Source: Ophthalmolycus amberensis (lineage: Eukaryota; Chordata; Actinopteri; Perciformes; Zoarcidae). From it: 64,000 nt of DNA. Location: the NCBI GenBank assembly GCA_024529925.1, contig JAFEUB010001102.1, forward strand, positions 468,001 through 532,000, given 5' to 3'. Position numbers and translations under genes: made by a program. This document shows, one piece after another, positions 27,301-35,056 of the stretch. How positions within the stretch are numbered: position 1 is the first letter of the stretch; each line of letters opens with the position of its first letter. The notes under the pieces were generated by a model, which was not told where the DNA came from, did no database searches, and was given only the letters and a program-made list of their open reading frames with translations.

Positions 27301-30300
27301 GGACCTGTGCATTTTCTTACAAGTTATGTTTTATCGTTTCAAGAAATGCTGTTAACCTGGCAGTTTTAAAACTGAATGAGCAAGGCCTCTTGGACAAATT
27401 GAAAAACAAATGGTGGTACGACAAGGGAGAGTGCGGCGGCGGGGGAGGTGACTCCAAGGTCAGCCTCGATGTCACCACAATCGGGTACCAAGTGCAGAGT
27501 AATCGGCAAGGCTGTTACCACAACCCCACCAAAACCACACCGACCGTCCGCCCAAACCAACCTGCTGCTGCCCCACGGCCGATTACCAAATTCACTGCTA
27601 GTCTGACCAGACGCTTTAACAGCTCAGATCAACTTAGGAGCCTTTGCGTAGCTGACAGAAACAAATTATATTTGTGGTTATTGAGACAGTAATATTCATA
27701 GAAAGAGAATTAAAGCAGGAGTTTGTTTGGAGATTAATCAGAAAGGGAGACTATTGGGTGAATGTGGCTGCCCTGCAGTTGTGAAAGGTTGAGCTTTATT
27801 TATTCACCCTTACACATGTGTAGGGTAGATCCCCTAGTTGCAGATATTAGGGCTTTGCCTAGGTAGCTTTGACAGTCTGAGTAAAACCAGTTGATGAAGT
27901 CACTTGTATGTGATTCAAGAAGAGGTCTTTAAGTTTGCCTATGATTCAATATTTGACATTGAAAAAGGCCAAAACCTCCAGCCTTCCCTCCTGAAGGTGA
28001 AGTTCGTTGAAATACACGGCTTCGTAGCACTTCACCGCACAGCTGCTTCACATCCATGACACTGGCCCAGAACTATGTGAGCTTTAAAACCTCAAAATGG
28101 CTGCTCAGCTGAGAGCGACAGGGAAGCAAGGGGAACAGCTGCGTCTTGAGGGGACTAAGCATTACAGGCAAACGTGAGAATTCTAATTAAACAAAAGACA
28201 AATGATTCCTGTTCAATGAGTCATCTGATAAACCACCTGTGGTTTGATTCGACTACATGCCGTTCCTACCCCAACTCATTAACAGCACAGCTGTGACCCT
28301 TTTGACCATCAGATCTCTCCCTCTTCTTCTGTGGTTAAATGATGAATGATTTTTTTTTTCTCCCTCTATTGTGGAAGCTAATGGTGCAAAGTGTGAAACC
28401 TCACTCTACCATGACCACGAAATGTTACTTAGATCGTGTGCCATGAAGAATTGTGCTATTTTCTCTAGATCACATATAAGGCTGTGGCATTTTACTCTTT
28501 ACACTGCAGGTCAATTTGGTAACAAATGAAGCTGTCAGCACAAATGTGATGATATGGATCAGGTAATTGGGGAGATTACCGACAAGCTGCAAAGGTCCCG
28601 TGGACTGCAGATTGTGTCATTACACCCTTAATGCCATTTGTCATGGATTGGCGAAACCCACAATGAACAGTTAAGCTGCAGCCAGTCATTTTTTAAATAG
28701 CACCACCACAAAACGCTGCATAGATACCAATAATGTCTAACTAAAAGCTGGTGGTCGATTTCTGAGAAGGATTTATATTTTTTCCATGTCACCTTTTTCA
28801 ATGCTTGCATTGCTAACATTGCTATGTTCTGTAGTCACTGAGCTCGAGAGGCCTCCCTGTGCTACTGATGCTCAGGAGCCATTTGAAAGCATCTGTCTCT
28901 TGTGCGGCCATCGATCTTTTATCATGCACAGGTATGTACTGTCTGTTTCCTGGCTCGTTGTGACTCCCCAGGACTCAGTGGAAAGGCCCGATTAGGTGGA
29001 CTAAAGCTCCCTGGAGCGCTCCGCTCCAAACAGGGCATCGCTTGGCCCCGTCCCACTCACAGCTCCGTGTTCCAACAGACATTGGGGAGATGCACATAAT
29101 CATGCGCACAGCTGCATGCGCGCCCTCACACACACACACACACACACACACAGAGTTAGCACAGCTCTTTCTTGCCTTGAGGCACAACAGTGCAGCCTAG
29201 ATTGAGTTTCAGACACAGAGCATGTTACAGGGTAATTGCATTGTTAATCAATGTCTCTCCGAGCCAAGACAATGGTCTGGTCTTCACAGTCCGTTTCTCC
29301 AGATTGGCTATGAGGGATGTACAGTGGTGTAATCTTCTCTCAGTGCATTATGCATTGCATGAGTCCCCTTGGGGGCCATTGCTCCCAGGGAGTAGTCAGG
29401 CCACTCATATATCGATGCCCTGTGTTTCTTAGCTTTTTACTTTAACACAGGGAGATTGACGCAAACTACAAATGATTCACTGTTACATTATGACTACAAC
29501 AAGTATATAGCTATACAATTTATTTTATTTTTTTTTGCTAAAGTAATTTAGTACTTTAAAACATTGTGATAAATTATGGTTACATGCAGTAGTTTAACGT
29601 CTTACAGATATCAAACGTCCACAAAGAAAGCTGCGTCAGACATTAGATTATGCAGCTACAGGCAAATATGAGAGGAATTATTCCACTGATACTTTTGAGC
29701 TTAGTCCTGCAGCTCTGTGCCGTTTGGTTGGGACACACTCATCTGACACTAATCTGGCGTAATTGGGAGATAGAGTTTTCTGAGCGATATGTCGCGATAG
29801 AACACGTAGGAATTAATCAAGCTTTCACTTTTGGGCGTAGTTGCTTGGATATGAAATTGGTTGTAATACCTCCGGAATGGATTGTTGTCATGCTGGTGCT
29901 ATTAGCCATCGCAGGATTAAACTGAGATCGTGGAAATGGAAGGGGTAGCGTCCATCATTTTTCTGTTCGTTACGACAAAGCTCCTGTTGGACTGAACTTG
30001 TTAAATGCTGTTCAGAAAACCCCTGTGATCCGTTACCCCCCCCCCAACCAATGTACCCCAGTGCTTTTTGAAATCCAAAGACTTGCAGAATTGTACTTGA
30101 AGTACCTGCTCGTCGCCCTGTTAACAGCGTCTGCCGATTACTCAAAGCGATATGGGTAGGTCCTGGCTTTAGACTAGGGGTTATAAAGGTAATAGGTAGA
30201 ATGCCTGCTCTCTGTGATGTTGACATAGCCAGGAGCCCTGCTTTATCGCTTTGTAAAGTATGTAGTAGTTTAAAAGTTGAATAACATAAAATAACATAAT

Positions 30301-32095
30301 ATAATGTTATTTATGTTATTTCCCACGTGAAGAACTCCTGTAAACCTTGCAGTATTGAAACTCAGTGAACAAGGCATCTTAGACAAGCTGAAAAACAAAT
30401 GGTGGTACGATAAGGGTGAATGTGGAACCAAGGACTCTGGAAGTAAGGTCAGTCGCTGCAGGTCTTTTGTACTGATTCCAAATTGCATTTTGACGTACTG
30501 TTCATATGCAAGACAAGACTTCTCTGACATCTATATTATACATTTTGCTTATTTGCTACACACAATTTTTTTTCTTCTTTTTTTAGTGCTTTTTCTGCCA
30601 CAAACTGTAACACAGTTCATTATGTGGCATCAACACAAGGCACTCCTTCCCCAACTTGATTTTTTTTCTTTTATTGCAATAGAAATGATACATTTTTGAT
30701 GTAATATCAAATGTAGAAACTCTCTTTTTTTGTGACAACTGTAAGGATAATAATGTGGGGAAATTGCCAAAGTGCCTTTTAGATACACTATTTCAATTGA
30801 ATCACAACAGTTGTTGATGAATGCTATTTTTGCTCATTTTCACTCTTGACATTCATGATACGTTGACCATTATGCTGCTGTTCCTATTTACCAAACTGTT
30901 AATGAAAATTTGATTTATTTGTGTTGTTGCTAGTTTGCATCGAGATGTGTCTATTCGATTCTTTGGCCTCATGTGGTGTGATGAACAAGCATGAGTTACT
31001 CAAATTCAACTCCTCTAAGCGGCGAGAGCCCCGTAGGGTGTTCTCTAAATCTTGTGGCTGCTCGGAGTTGAGGTTAGAGGCTCTGTTTGCGCATGACAAG
31101 AAGTTAGGGAATGTAATAAACTCACTATTTAACCCTCTGAGATACAGTCGAAGCCTCAGACCATATAGATAGCGTTATGATATTCCCATGCTCATAGGGT
31201 TAAACTGCAAATAGTAAAACTCTGATGAACAAATTTTTTATGAATATGTTTGGTAGGTAAGCAGCAGCAAAATGGTTTGATCTTTAGTGTTTTTTTTTTT
31301 TTTTACTTTAATGGAACTATCATTCATCTATTATGAATTTGACTGTACTGTATGACAATGTTGCCATGAGAGTTATACGTACATGTCGCCAAGAGGATGA
31401 ATTAAATTTTTTTTTAAAAGATAGGGATTTTCAGAGCTGTCGACCTATGCGATACTGACCAGCTTCCTTACATGGTCAAAAGCAGAAGCCACTTTACATA
31501 CACGTAGTGTAGGGCAGGGAGAGCTCTACATCCACCAGCAGATAGAGCATTACGAGTTGGCTTCTTTCTCCTGAGTGGAGAATGGTTTGACTATGGCAGT
31601 CTTTGTGACAACCATAGGGAAATCAGTCCAGTCAAAATTGTAGCCTTAGCACCTCATTACATCTTCAAATGTGTGGTTGCTTGTAGCTGTTAGTGTCCAT
31701 GATCTGCCATACAAGTAAGATAGAGTATGATGATGTAATAGAGCAGTTTAAGTCAAGGCTATGTGAGGACTCAGTTTGAAGGATGCAGGCTGTGTATTGT
31801 TCTGCTGCCCTTGCAAAAACTCTTAACTACGTTATTCCCTTTCCCCCAGGACAAGACAAGTGCTCTCAGCCTAAGCAATGTGGCTGGTGTCTTCTATATT
31901 CTGGTTGGAGGGCTGGGGCTGGCCATGATGGTGGCTCTGATAGAGTTCTGTTATAAGTCACGGCAAGAAACCAAACGGCTGAAATTGGCCAAGAATGCCC
32001 AGAATTTTAAGCCGGCTCCCCCAACCAACACCCAGAACTTTGCCACATACAGAGAAGGCTACAACGTGTACGGAACCGAGAGCGTTAAGATCTAG
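8672..32095 (+). CDS. gria3: gria3, AMPA-type glutamate receptor subunit GluA3 (5' exons outside window)
   Basis: A split gene whose coding segments are 8672-8725, 9534-9695, 10542-10709, 11122-11226, 13226-13330, 15143-15349, 17548-17921, 18185-18383, 26322-26569, then either 27344-27458 (flop) or 30333-30447 (flip), then 31850-32095. The joined frame is open for 660 residues and ends in TAG; mammalian GluA3 is about 890 residues, so roughly 230 N-terminal residues lie upstream. The product is a subunit of the tetrameric glutamate-gated cation channel at excitatory synapses. Seen in order: end of the amino-terminal domain (1-163), S1 ligand-binding half (about 164-310), M1, M2 loop, M3 (about 315-425), S2 half (about 430-585), M4 (about 592-612) and a short cytoplasmic tail ending SVKI. 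Subtype-specific stretches favour GluA3 over GluA1, 2 or 4. Teleosts usually keep gria3a and gria3b; which one this is cannot be told here. Confidence 0.97.
8726..9533 (+). other. gria3: gria3 intron 5
   Basis: 808 bp between GTGAGT and CATCTCAG. AT-rich, with no repeat or gene recognised. Confidence 0.85.
9534..9695 (+). CDS. gria3: gria3 coding exon 6, 162 bp
   Basis: Encodes 54 residues starting GFTNVSLDKVFAGGANISGF and ending EFPEARNTPLK, part of the amino-terminal domain that governs subunit assembly. The NIS triplet is a likely N-glycosylation site; mammals have NIT at the same place. The acceptor is CATCTCAG and the donor is GTACTT, a weaker donor than the GTGAGT of neighbouring exons. 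Reading through the donor gives a spurious longer ORF, so the exon end was set by family alignment (LK before YTSALT). Confidence 0.95.
9696..10541 (+). other. gria3: gria3 intron 6
   Basis: 846 bp. Contains a 17-base poly-G at 10253-10269 and a short TA repeat near 10423-10438. Nothing else recognised. Confidence 0.85.
10542..10709 (+). CDS. gria3: gria3 coding exon 7, 168 bp
   Basis: Encodes 56 residues beginning YTSALTHDAVLVIAEAFRYL, including RRGSAGDCLANPAVPWSQG and ending ERALKT. This is the end of the second lobe of the amino-terminal domain. Identity with recalled mammalian GluA3 is nearly complete, and the THDAVLVIAEAFRYLRR wording separates GluA3 from GluA2 (TYDAVQVMTEAFRNLRK). The acceptor is TTTTGTACAG and the donor is GTAGGG. 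Confidence 0.96.
10710..11121 (+). other. gria3: gria3 intron 7, ending in a CTGT microsatellite
   Basis: 412 bp. The last 60 bases are dominated by the CTGT repeat at 11066-11110 next to the exon 8 acceptor. Upstream part is purine-rich (GGGGGGAAGAGAGAGG near 10737). Confidence 0.85.
11066..11110 (+). repeat. CTGT tetranucleotide repeat abutting the exon 8 acceptor
   Basis: About eleven units of TGTC/CTGT with one CCGT variant, ending 11 bases before exon 8. It occupies the place of the pyrimidine tract of that splice site. Confidence 0.92.
11122..11226 (+). CDS. gria3: gria3 coding exon 8, 105 bp
   Basis: Encodes 35 residues, VQVHGMTGKIQFDNYGRRTN followed by YTIDVYEMKTGGPRK, the last strands of the amino-terminal domain and the start of the linker to the ligand-binding domain. 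NYT is a conserved N-glycosylation site. The donor is GTGAGT. The acceptor GTGGCAG is preceded almost directly by a CTGT microsatellite, so the normal pyrimidine tract is short. Confidence 0.96.
11227..13225 (+). other. gria3: gria3 intron 8
   Basis: 1999 bp. Holds a 28-base poly-C at 12303-12330, a 24-base near-perfect palindrome at 12414-12437 and A- and T-rich runs at 12546-12570 and 13023-13036. No coding signal. Confidence 0.85.
12303..12330 (+). repeat. Poly-C homopolymer, 28 bases
   Basis: Uninterrupted run of 28 C. Homopolymers of this length are prone to slippage and assembly error. Confidence 0.95.
13226..13330 (+). CDS. gria3: gria3 coding exon 9, 105 bp
   Basis: Encodes 35 residues starting IGYWNEYMRFVNIMDPQVSN and ending NRTIVVTTIM, the linker into S1 and the first strand of the ligand-binding domain. 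Possible N-glycosylation sites are NDS and NRT. It appears one codon shorter than mammalian exon 9 as I recall it, in the variable linker. The acceptor is TTTGCAG and the donor is GTACAC. The final Met replaces the usual Leu of the TTIL/ESPY junction. Confidence 0.95.
13331..15142 (+). other. gria3: gria3 intron 9
   Basis: 1812 bp with an imperfect GT/GC-rich stretch near 15025-15050. Nothing gene-like seen. Confidence 0.85.
15143..15349 (+). CDS. gria3: gria3 coding exon 10, 207 bp (S1 ligand-binding segment)
   Basis: Encodes 69 residues from EAPYVMYKKNYMHLDGNDRY to WNGMVGELVYG. It forms most of lobe D1 of the glutamate-binding domain, with the YEGYCVDLA and DGKYGARD blocks typical of AMPA receptors. 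The Tyr of NDRYEGY corresponds to the agonist-stacking Tyr450 of GluA2 (family knowledge). The acceptor is CAACAG and the donor is GTGAGT. Confidence 0.97.
15350..17547 (+). other. gria3: gria3 intron 10
   Basis: 2198 bp with no recognised repeat. Open stretches that run into exon 11 from 17488 are read-through of the intron, not an alternative start. Confidence 0.85.
17548..17921 (+). CDS. gria3: gria3 coding exon 11, 374 bp (end of S1, M1, M2 pore loop)
   Basis: Starts RADIAVAPLTITLVREEMID, carrying the Pro, Thr and Arg that contact the glutamate alpha-amino and alpha-carboxyl groups in GluA2 (P478, T480, R485). [20 protein letters not shown] and the M1 helix (IWMCIVFAYIGVSVVLFLV) follow. 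Next is the GluA3-type cytoplasmic loop containing DPQTPPDPPNDFGIF, and the re-entrant M2 loop NSLWFSLGAFMQQGCD. The exon ends in phase 2 (SPR split as AG/G). The acceptor is TTTCCAG and the donor is GTGGGT. The Cys after the Q/R site is the palmitoylation site known in the family. Confidence 0.98.
17896..17898 (+). other. gria3: Q/R site codon of the pore loop, genomic CAG (Gln)
   Basis: The codon after Met in FMQQGCDISP is CAG. In GluA2 this codon is edited to Arg, making the channel Ca2+-impermeable. GluA3 carries unedited Gln in mammals, and the same is seen here, so homomers should be Ca2+-permeable and open to polyamine block. The channel property is inferred from the family, not from this DNA. 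Confidence 0.9.
18185..18383 (+). CDS. gria3: gria3 coding exon 12, 199 bp (M3 and start of S2)
   Basis: Completes the split Arg and encodes SLSGRIVGGVWWFFTLIII, then the gate motif SYTANLAAFLTVERM and the start of S2 through AEDLAKQTEIAYGTLDSG to STKEFFR. The Ser-Thr of GSTKEFF corresponds to the gamma-carboxylate-binding S654/T655 of GluA2. The intron before it is only 263 bp. The acceptor is CTCGCAG and the donor is GTGAGT. Confidence 0.98.
23262..23550. mobile_element. Dispersed MITE-like element, copy B (shortened)
   Basis: Shares ordered blocks with copy A: TTAATATAGCAGCAAG, a GCTATGT block, GGAGTAATG, GTCGTGGAA, CCTCTGGTTCCACC, GTTAGCTCTGAGCCGCCGCC. Its right end AACTTAGCACCTTTAAAG is the reverse complement of copy A's left end, which confirms terminal inverted repeats. 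The copy is shorter and its left end is unclear. Confidence 0.65.
24885..25165. repeat. Fragment of a dispersed teleost repeat
   Basis: Contains GTACTTTGGTTTATGAAG, GCATGTTAGC, GATGCTAGCATTTAGCTC and GCACCGCCGTGCCTCAGAG, then GAGCTGCTAGTGTGGCTG. The same ordered blocks occur at 63630-63880. I recall this family from many fish introns; class unknown to me. Confidence 0.6.
26322..26569 (+). CDS. gria3: gria3 coding exon 13, 248 bp (S2 ligand-binding segment, ends at R/G site)
   Basis: Encodes [60 protein letters not shown] and [20 protein letters not shown], then AL and two bases of Arg. Glu in LLESTMNEY is the agonist alpha-amino contact (E705 in GluA2), and Cys in RKPCDT is half of the conserved S2 disulfide. 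YEKMWSYMK is the GluA3 wording. The exon follows a 7.9-kb intron and ends AAG/GTGGGT, inside the editing hairpin. Confidence 0.98.
26562..26630 (+). promoter_or_regulatory. gria3: R/G-site RNA-editing hairpin (ADAR substrate) at the exon 13 donor
   Basis: Bases 26562-26591 pair with 26601-26630 around a 9-base loop. I count 24 Watson-Crick pairs, four G-U pairs, one A-G mismatch (26582) and one A-C mismatch. The A-C mismatch places A26568 opposite C26624, and A26568 is the first base of the split Arg codon AG/A. This is the geometry of the known mammalian GluA2/3/4 R/G substrate, where ADAR turns AGA into IGA, read as Gly, and speeds recovery from desensitisation. The stem also contains the 5' splice site GTGGGT at 26570, so editing and splicing compete for the same RNA. 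Confidence 0.95.
26631..27343 (+). other. gria3: gria3 intron 13 downstream of the editing hairpin
   Basis: Non-coding and rich in T and C runs (CTTCTCTTCCTCTTC, TTTTCTCTCTCTCC). In vertebrates intron sequence around flip/flop is often conserved; alignment would be needed to see that here. Confidence 0.7.
27344..27458 (+). CDS. gria3: gria3 flop exon, 115 bp, alternative to flip
   Basis: Starts with A completing the Arg codon, then NAVNLAVLKLNEQGLLDKLK, NKWWYDKGEC and GGGGGDSK. N-A-V at the start and L-N-E-Q-G-L-L mark it as flop, the faster-desensitising form. Family flop ends GSGGGDSK; here the Ser is Gly, giving five glycines in a row. The Cys in GEC pairs with the Cys of exon 13. The acceptor is CGTTTCAAG and the donor is GTCAGC. 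Length and phase equal the flip exon, so one or the other must be used; including both would shift the frame (230 bp). Confidence 0.97.
27459..30332 (+). other. gria3: gria3 intron between flop and flip exons
   Basis: 2874 bp with a CA repeat at 29130-29152 and the hairpin at 30280-30320 at its end. No other exon candidate with AMPA-like sequence found. Confidence 0.85.
30280..30320 (+). promoter_or_regulatory. gria3: Hairpin upstream of the flip 3' splice site
   Basis: Bases 30280-30297 (AATAACATAAAATAACAT) pair with 30304-30320 (ATGTTATTTATGTTATT) with one bulged A and a 6-base loop. The 3' arm ends 12 bases before the flip exon, so the stem spans the zone where the branch point and pyrimidine tract should lie. 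The 5' arm holds two ATAAC motifs that could be branch points. The structure is all A-U apart from two G-C pairs, hence of modest stability. The sequence symmetry is direct observation; a role in flip/flop choice is inference. Confidence 0.55.
30333..30447 (+). CDS. gria3: gria3 flip exon, 115 bp, alternative to flop
   Basis: Starts with A completing the Arg codon, then TPVNLAVLKLSEQGILDKLK, NKWWYDKGEC and GTKDSGSK. T-P-V at the start, L-S-E-Q-G-I and KDSGSK mark it as flip, the slower-desensitising form. Its acceptor CACGTGAAG is poor, with little pyrimidine tract, and a hairpin lies just upstream. The donor is GTCAGT. It sits 2.87 kb after flop; flop-then-flip is also the order I recall for mammalian AMPA genes. 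Confidence 0.97.
30448..31849 (+). other. gria3: gria3 intron before the last coding exon
   Basis: 1402 bp, AT-rich, with T-runs at 31291-31304 and 31408-31417. Nothing gene-like. Confidence 0.85.
31850..32095 (+). CDS. gria3: gria3 last coding exon (M4 and C-terminal tail), stop TAG
   Basis: Encodes DKTSALSLSNVAGVFYILVG, the rest of the M4 helix (GLGLAMMVALIEFCYKSR) and a tail QETKRLKLAKNAQNF, KPAPPTNTQNFATYREGYN, VYGTESVKI. SVKI is the type II PDZ ligand that binds GRIP and PICK1 in the family, and Cys in EFCYKSR is a known palmitoylation position. The acceptor is TTCCCCCAG. GluA2 and GluA4 use a donor after the KRMK codons to make long tails; here that point reads CTGAAATTGGCC, with no GT, so only the short tail is expected. 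Confidence 0.98.
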   Translation, partial: DKTSALSLSNVAGVFYILVGGLGLAMMVALIEFCYKSRQETKRLKLAKNAQNFKPAPPTNTQNFATYREGYNVYGTESVKI

Positions 32096-32097
32096 AG

Positions 32098-33621
32098 GTA
32101 CGTCGCCGCTGCTCACTGTCCGCTCTGTCGCCGGGCTCCGCGGCGGATGAATCGTTTAGCTTCCTGTCGTCCCAGTGAGAGTGAGACATTCCTGCGTATG
32201 CGTTGCTGTGGGGCTGCTGCTCATGAAATTGTTTATGGTTGTCATGTTGGGCACAACAGAACACACATGCCCGCTCAGATACTAAACCACGAGATATTGT
32301 TTGTGCCTTGTAACATATAGCTGCATGGGTATAGTGCCCTGAGGCTACATGAAGGTTACAATGCACAATGCACGGTGCAGTTTCATAGAACTGAGTTATT
32401 CTGCATTGTGTGTATTTAACATGCTAATGTGTGTTTTATTCTGTGACTGCAATTGTGTTTTTAAAGGGTCAGTTCTCCCAAATTACCCAAAGAATTCTCA
32501 CTTACCTCTAATGGTATCTAGATGGACAGATATTTTGGGTTTTACTTGCACACGTTTTGATATTTCCTCTATCTCACCACAATAGAAGTGAATGGAATTC
32601 AATTTGTGGTGCTCACAGCATTAATACAAAATTGAATGTGTCGTTTTGTGCCGGGCTGGTGTACAGTCACTTATCAAAACTCGAGAATAACTGGCGATTG
32701 AATCTGAAAAGAAGGGCAGCGAGAGCGAATCCAAACAGTAAATCTGCAAGACCGAAAACCAAAACAGTGAGCTGAAAGAGGCTAAAATGCTGCAGAGTGC
32801 TGAGGGGAACTAAAGAGTTTGGTGATATTTCTCTGTGAGTTTGGCACTAGTGACCCCTGTCACATTACGGATAGTTACACAAAGTAACCTATTTTTAATA
32901 TAAACATGTTGATTAGCAAGTGCAGCAGTTTATTTTTTAGAAACAAACCTCTTCCTCTGCATGATGCTCAGAGCACACTGTGAACTGCTTTCATAAGCAG
33001 AAACGTATTAGGTAGTTTCCACTGAAAGCTCACTAGAGGTACGTGGGAATGAAAACAATATCTCTTTACAGCAGTTCTACGGCACTGAACCACACAAAGG
33101 AGACCCTGATGAGCACGGCGTAAAATGAATTGTTGGTTTCGTATTTGATTGGATTGATCGCATGTGTGTTCTGTTGCTTCTAGTTAAACACAGTGTGATA
33201 CGTCTGTTTACAGAAGCACAGCTGTACAACAGAGCAACGTCATTTAAAGGCCCCGAAAACATATTGAGATTAGTTATGTGAGAGACTTCTGTAGTTGTGT
33301 TTTTTGTCTGTGCTCTTCTCAAGTGAGCTCGACTGAAAAAAAAAAGCCATGCAAGTCAAATTTGATAACAGCTGGTGGGTTGTTTGCTTGTGTTGCCGGT
33401 GCTGTCGATCGAATCTGATCAAACCACCAACACAGTTCTGATGAGTTCTGATGAGTTTTTCAGTGTTGAACTCAGTGAAAAACATTAGATTTTAACATTA
33501 ATTTTTAAGTTAAAATCTTGAAGTTGACAGTCATATGCAGATGTAATTTAATTTTTTTCTTGCCAATCAATACATACCTCAACTCTTCCCATGTTTGCTT
33601 CTGCTCTGTATGTCGACACAG
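32098..33621 (+). other. gria3: Probable 3' UTR intron of gria3
   Basis: Two bases after the TAG stop the sequence is AG/GTACGT, a near-ideal donor. A plausible acceptor, GTCGACACAG, ends at 33621 and is followed by sequence resembling the mammalian GluA3 3' UTR. The intron would be 1524 bp and too close to the stop to trigger nonsense-mediated decay. It contains a dispersed fish repeat at about 32460-32925. No transcript evidence is available here; the alternative is a single unspliced terminal exon. Confidence 0.6.
32460..32925. repeat. Dispersed repeat in the 3' UTR intron
   Basis: Starts TTAAAGGGTCAGTTCTCCCA, a typical beginning for a fish repeat I recall, and includes ACTTACCTCTAATGG and GGTGCTCACAGC. 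It ends GGTGATATTTCTCTGTGAG...AGTGACCCCTGTCACATTA. The end block recurs at 46305-46405 and, more weakly, at 53305-53395. Confidence 0.6.
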
Positions 33622-34997
33622 GATTAGGAAGCATTTCCATTGTCCCTTACAACTGTGACCGAACATCTATAGGAAAGGACAGACGATACACGAGGATCGA
33701 GCTCCAAGCCGAATCCTCTCGGGCGGACACGGCACGATAATCTGCAATGACGACACGACTGGACTGGTCACGGGAAGAGCCGCTGCGGTTCCCTCCTCTC
33801 AGTGCCTTATGGAACTCCGAGTCCAATCAATGCAACTCATTCACAATGATATTGCTTTTTTGCTTGAAACTCATACAAAACTGAAGAATGGTGCAGTGAT
33901 TGAAATATATAGATCTATATATATATATATATATATAAAATACATTTGACATGTTACAATGAATGAGAGAACTAAAGCCATCATTTGCAACCCTAAGCAC
34001 ACTTTGAAGTGCCAGAAAGACGACGAATCTTATACGTCTTATAGTGTCTAATTGGTTTGTTGTAATCAATACGATCAGATTACTCTTCATCCTTCTGCTG
34101 CCAGATTTTCACTGGTTATATGTGTTCAAGACATTTTATTAGATCTATTCAGTGCACTGTAAGACACTGGTTAGTAGACTATAGCTTTTATACTGCTGTG
34201 AGTCACTTATAGTGACCTTGTACTTGTTTTAAAAGAGAGATTGATCTTATTGGAGCGAGATGCCATTCAGCCCAAAAAACAATTACAAGTGTGTTGTTTG
34301 TACTCTAAACTCTGGTGCTGCTGCCACTGTCTTCTGAACGTTTAATGGGACTCATGAAAGATGAGAAAATGACCTGGTTTGGCTTTTACGCACTAGAGAA
34401 CCAGGTCATAGTTCGCACTTCCAATACTGCCAAGAGTGGGTTTTGTATGACAAAGAGTGTGTAAAGCAAAGTATTCATGTTTGAGTAAAAAATAATAATA
34501 ATCTTTGTGATCTCCAGTTTGTAAAATATCAAAGGAGCACTGACTCGCTAAGGTTCGTCTCTTTTCAAACAGTCTTTCCCTGAAGTCTAGAGTCATTCAA
34601 GTCTTCCTGTACATGAAAGTAAAACCAAACAAAAAGGGTAATTCAATTGTAGATTAACTGCAATCCAATTAAAGGATAACAGTAATGGCTTTTAAACTGT
34701 AGTATTTTGGATTACCTAACCATTTTCTTTAACAATTGCACATTTTACAACGAGCTGTGGTCTGCTTTTAATTTGATTTCCTTTAATGAGCATTACTGTG
34801 TTTGGTGACTTCACTGAGTAAATGAAAATGAAAAATATATGAATACAACGGAAAATAGATTTATACAAGGTTATACCAGGGAGAGCCCTGAAGCTTAGCA
34901 CATTTCCATATTGCTGTAATAATTTCCTTTCTTTCAAAACGACTGTGATTCCATTGGATTTAGGAAGATAGTTATCTAATCACCGGAAACTATGGAC

Positions 34998-34998
34998 A

Positions 34999-35055
<57 letters not shown>

Positions 35056-35056
35056 T
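34998..35056 (+). repeat. TA microsatellite in the gria3 3' UTR
   Basis: About 59 bases of TA repeat broken twice by TG, within the inferred 3' UTR and close to an early AATAAA at 35085. It can fold on itself in the RNA. Confidence 0.9.

Noticed and set aside
27459..27692. Extension of the flop frame into the following intron
   Set aside because: GTCAGC donor follows DSK exactly where the family ends the exon, and length 115 equals flip; the open frame beyond is chance.
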